From contig NZ_JBQKFH010000071.1 of the NCBI RefSeq assembly GCF_052119425.1, positions 1 to 6,498 on the forward strand: a stretch of DNA of 6,498 nucleotides. The letters run 5' to 3'. The first letter of the stretch is position 1. Each line of letters begins with the position of its first letter. This document shows, piece after piece, positions 6,435 to 6,498 of the stretch. The stretch comes from Enterococcus_E cecorum_C. Its GTDB lineage: Bacteria; Bacillota; Bacilli; Lactobacillales; Enterococcaceae. The position numbers and the translations under genes were made by a program. A model generated the notes under the pieces. That model saw only the letters and a list, made by a program, of their open reading frames with translations. It was not told the DNA's origin and made no database searches.

Positions 6435-6473
6435 GAGAGAAAGTTATTTTATGAATGCTTTCTCTCTTTTTTT
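6435..6473 (+). terminator. Strong Rho-independent terminator
   Basis: GAGAGAAAG (6435-6443) pairs perfectly with CTTTCTCTC (6458-6466) around a 14-nt loop, followed by TTTTTTT (6467-6473) and ATTTTCT. The T run is on the + strand only. It is a second, stronger stop for read-through from flgL, or the terminator of a separate short transcript. I see no convincing gene between 6331 and 6498. Confidence 0.75.
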
Positions 6474-6498
6474 ATTTTCTTTCTTCAATCGATGCTTA

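Overview
The window comes from a low-GC, motile Gram-positive bacterium, most likely a member of the Lactobacillales (an Enterococcus, Vagococcus or Carnobacterium-like organism). Three things point there. The sequence is AT-rich with strong AGGAGG ribosome binding sites. The glycine betaine importer has its permease and substrate-binding domain fused in one protein, as in the OpuA/BusA systems of lactic acid bacteria. That importer sits next to flagellar genes. The genus cannot be fixed from the sequence alone.

Layout. Positions 1-108 look like the right-hand end of an insertion sequence, probably IS66 family: a transposase C-terminal tail ending at 42, a hairpin terminator at 50-79, and a terminal repeat ending in GCGCTTAC at 108. 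Positions 109-222 hold the control region of the osmoprotectant operon. It has a near-consensus sigma-A promoter (TTGACA-17-TATTAT) with its -10 box between two arms of an exact inverted repeat, AAGTGAC-22-GTCACTT, which resembles the bipartite operator of the c-di-AMP-responsive repressor BusR. Positions 223-3136 encode the two-gene importer: opuAA (ATPase with a tandem CBS module) and opuABC (permease fused to the binding protein). A hairpin terminator closes the operon.

Positions 3171-3196 carry a good candidate sigma-28 (FliA/SigD) promoter that overlaps the 3' arm of that terminator. It would drive flgM, flgN, flgK and flgL (3294-6330), which are tightly packed and all on the + strand. 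FlgM is the anti-sigma-28 factor, FlgN the export chaperone of the hook-filament junction proteins, and FlgK and FlgL are those junction proteins. The module would therefore be a late flagellar operon whose first gene feeds back on its own sigma factor. The gaps of 11, 14 and 6 bp support a single transcript. Two + strand hairpin terminators follow flgL at 6361-6393 and 6435-6473. Between them starts a sequence (GGCTCTTTGTCAA...) that may be the terminus of an ISL3-like element.

All six full genes are intact members of known families. No new protein system is visible. The most interesting content is regulatory: the putative BusR operator, the sigma-28 promoter nested in a terminator, and the IS end just upstream of the osmoprotectant operon.
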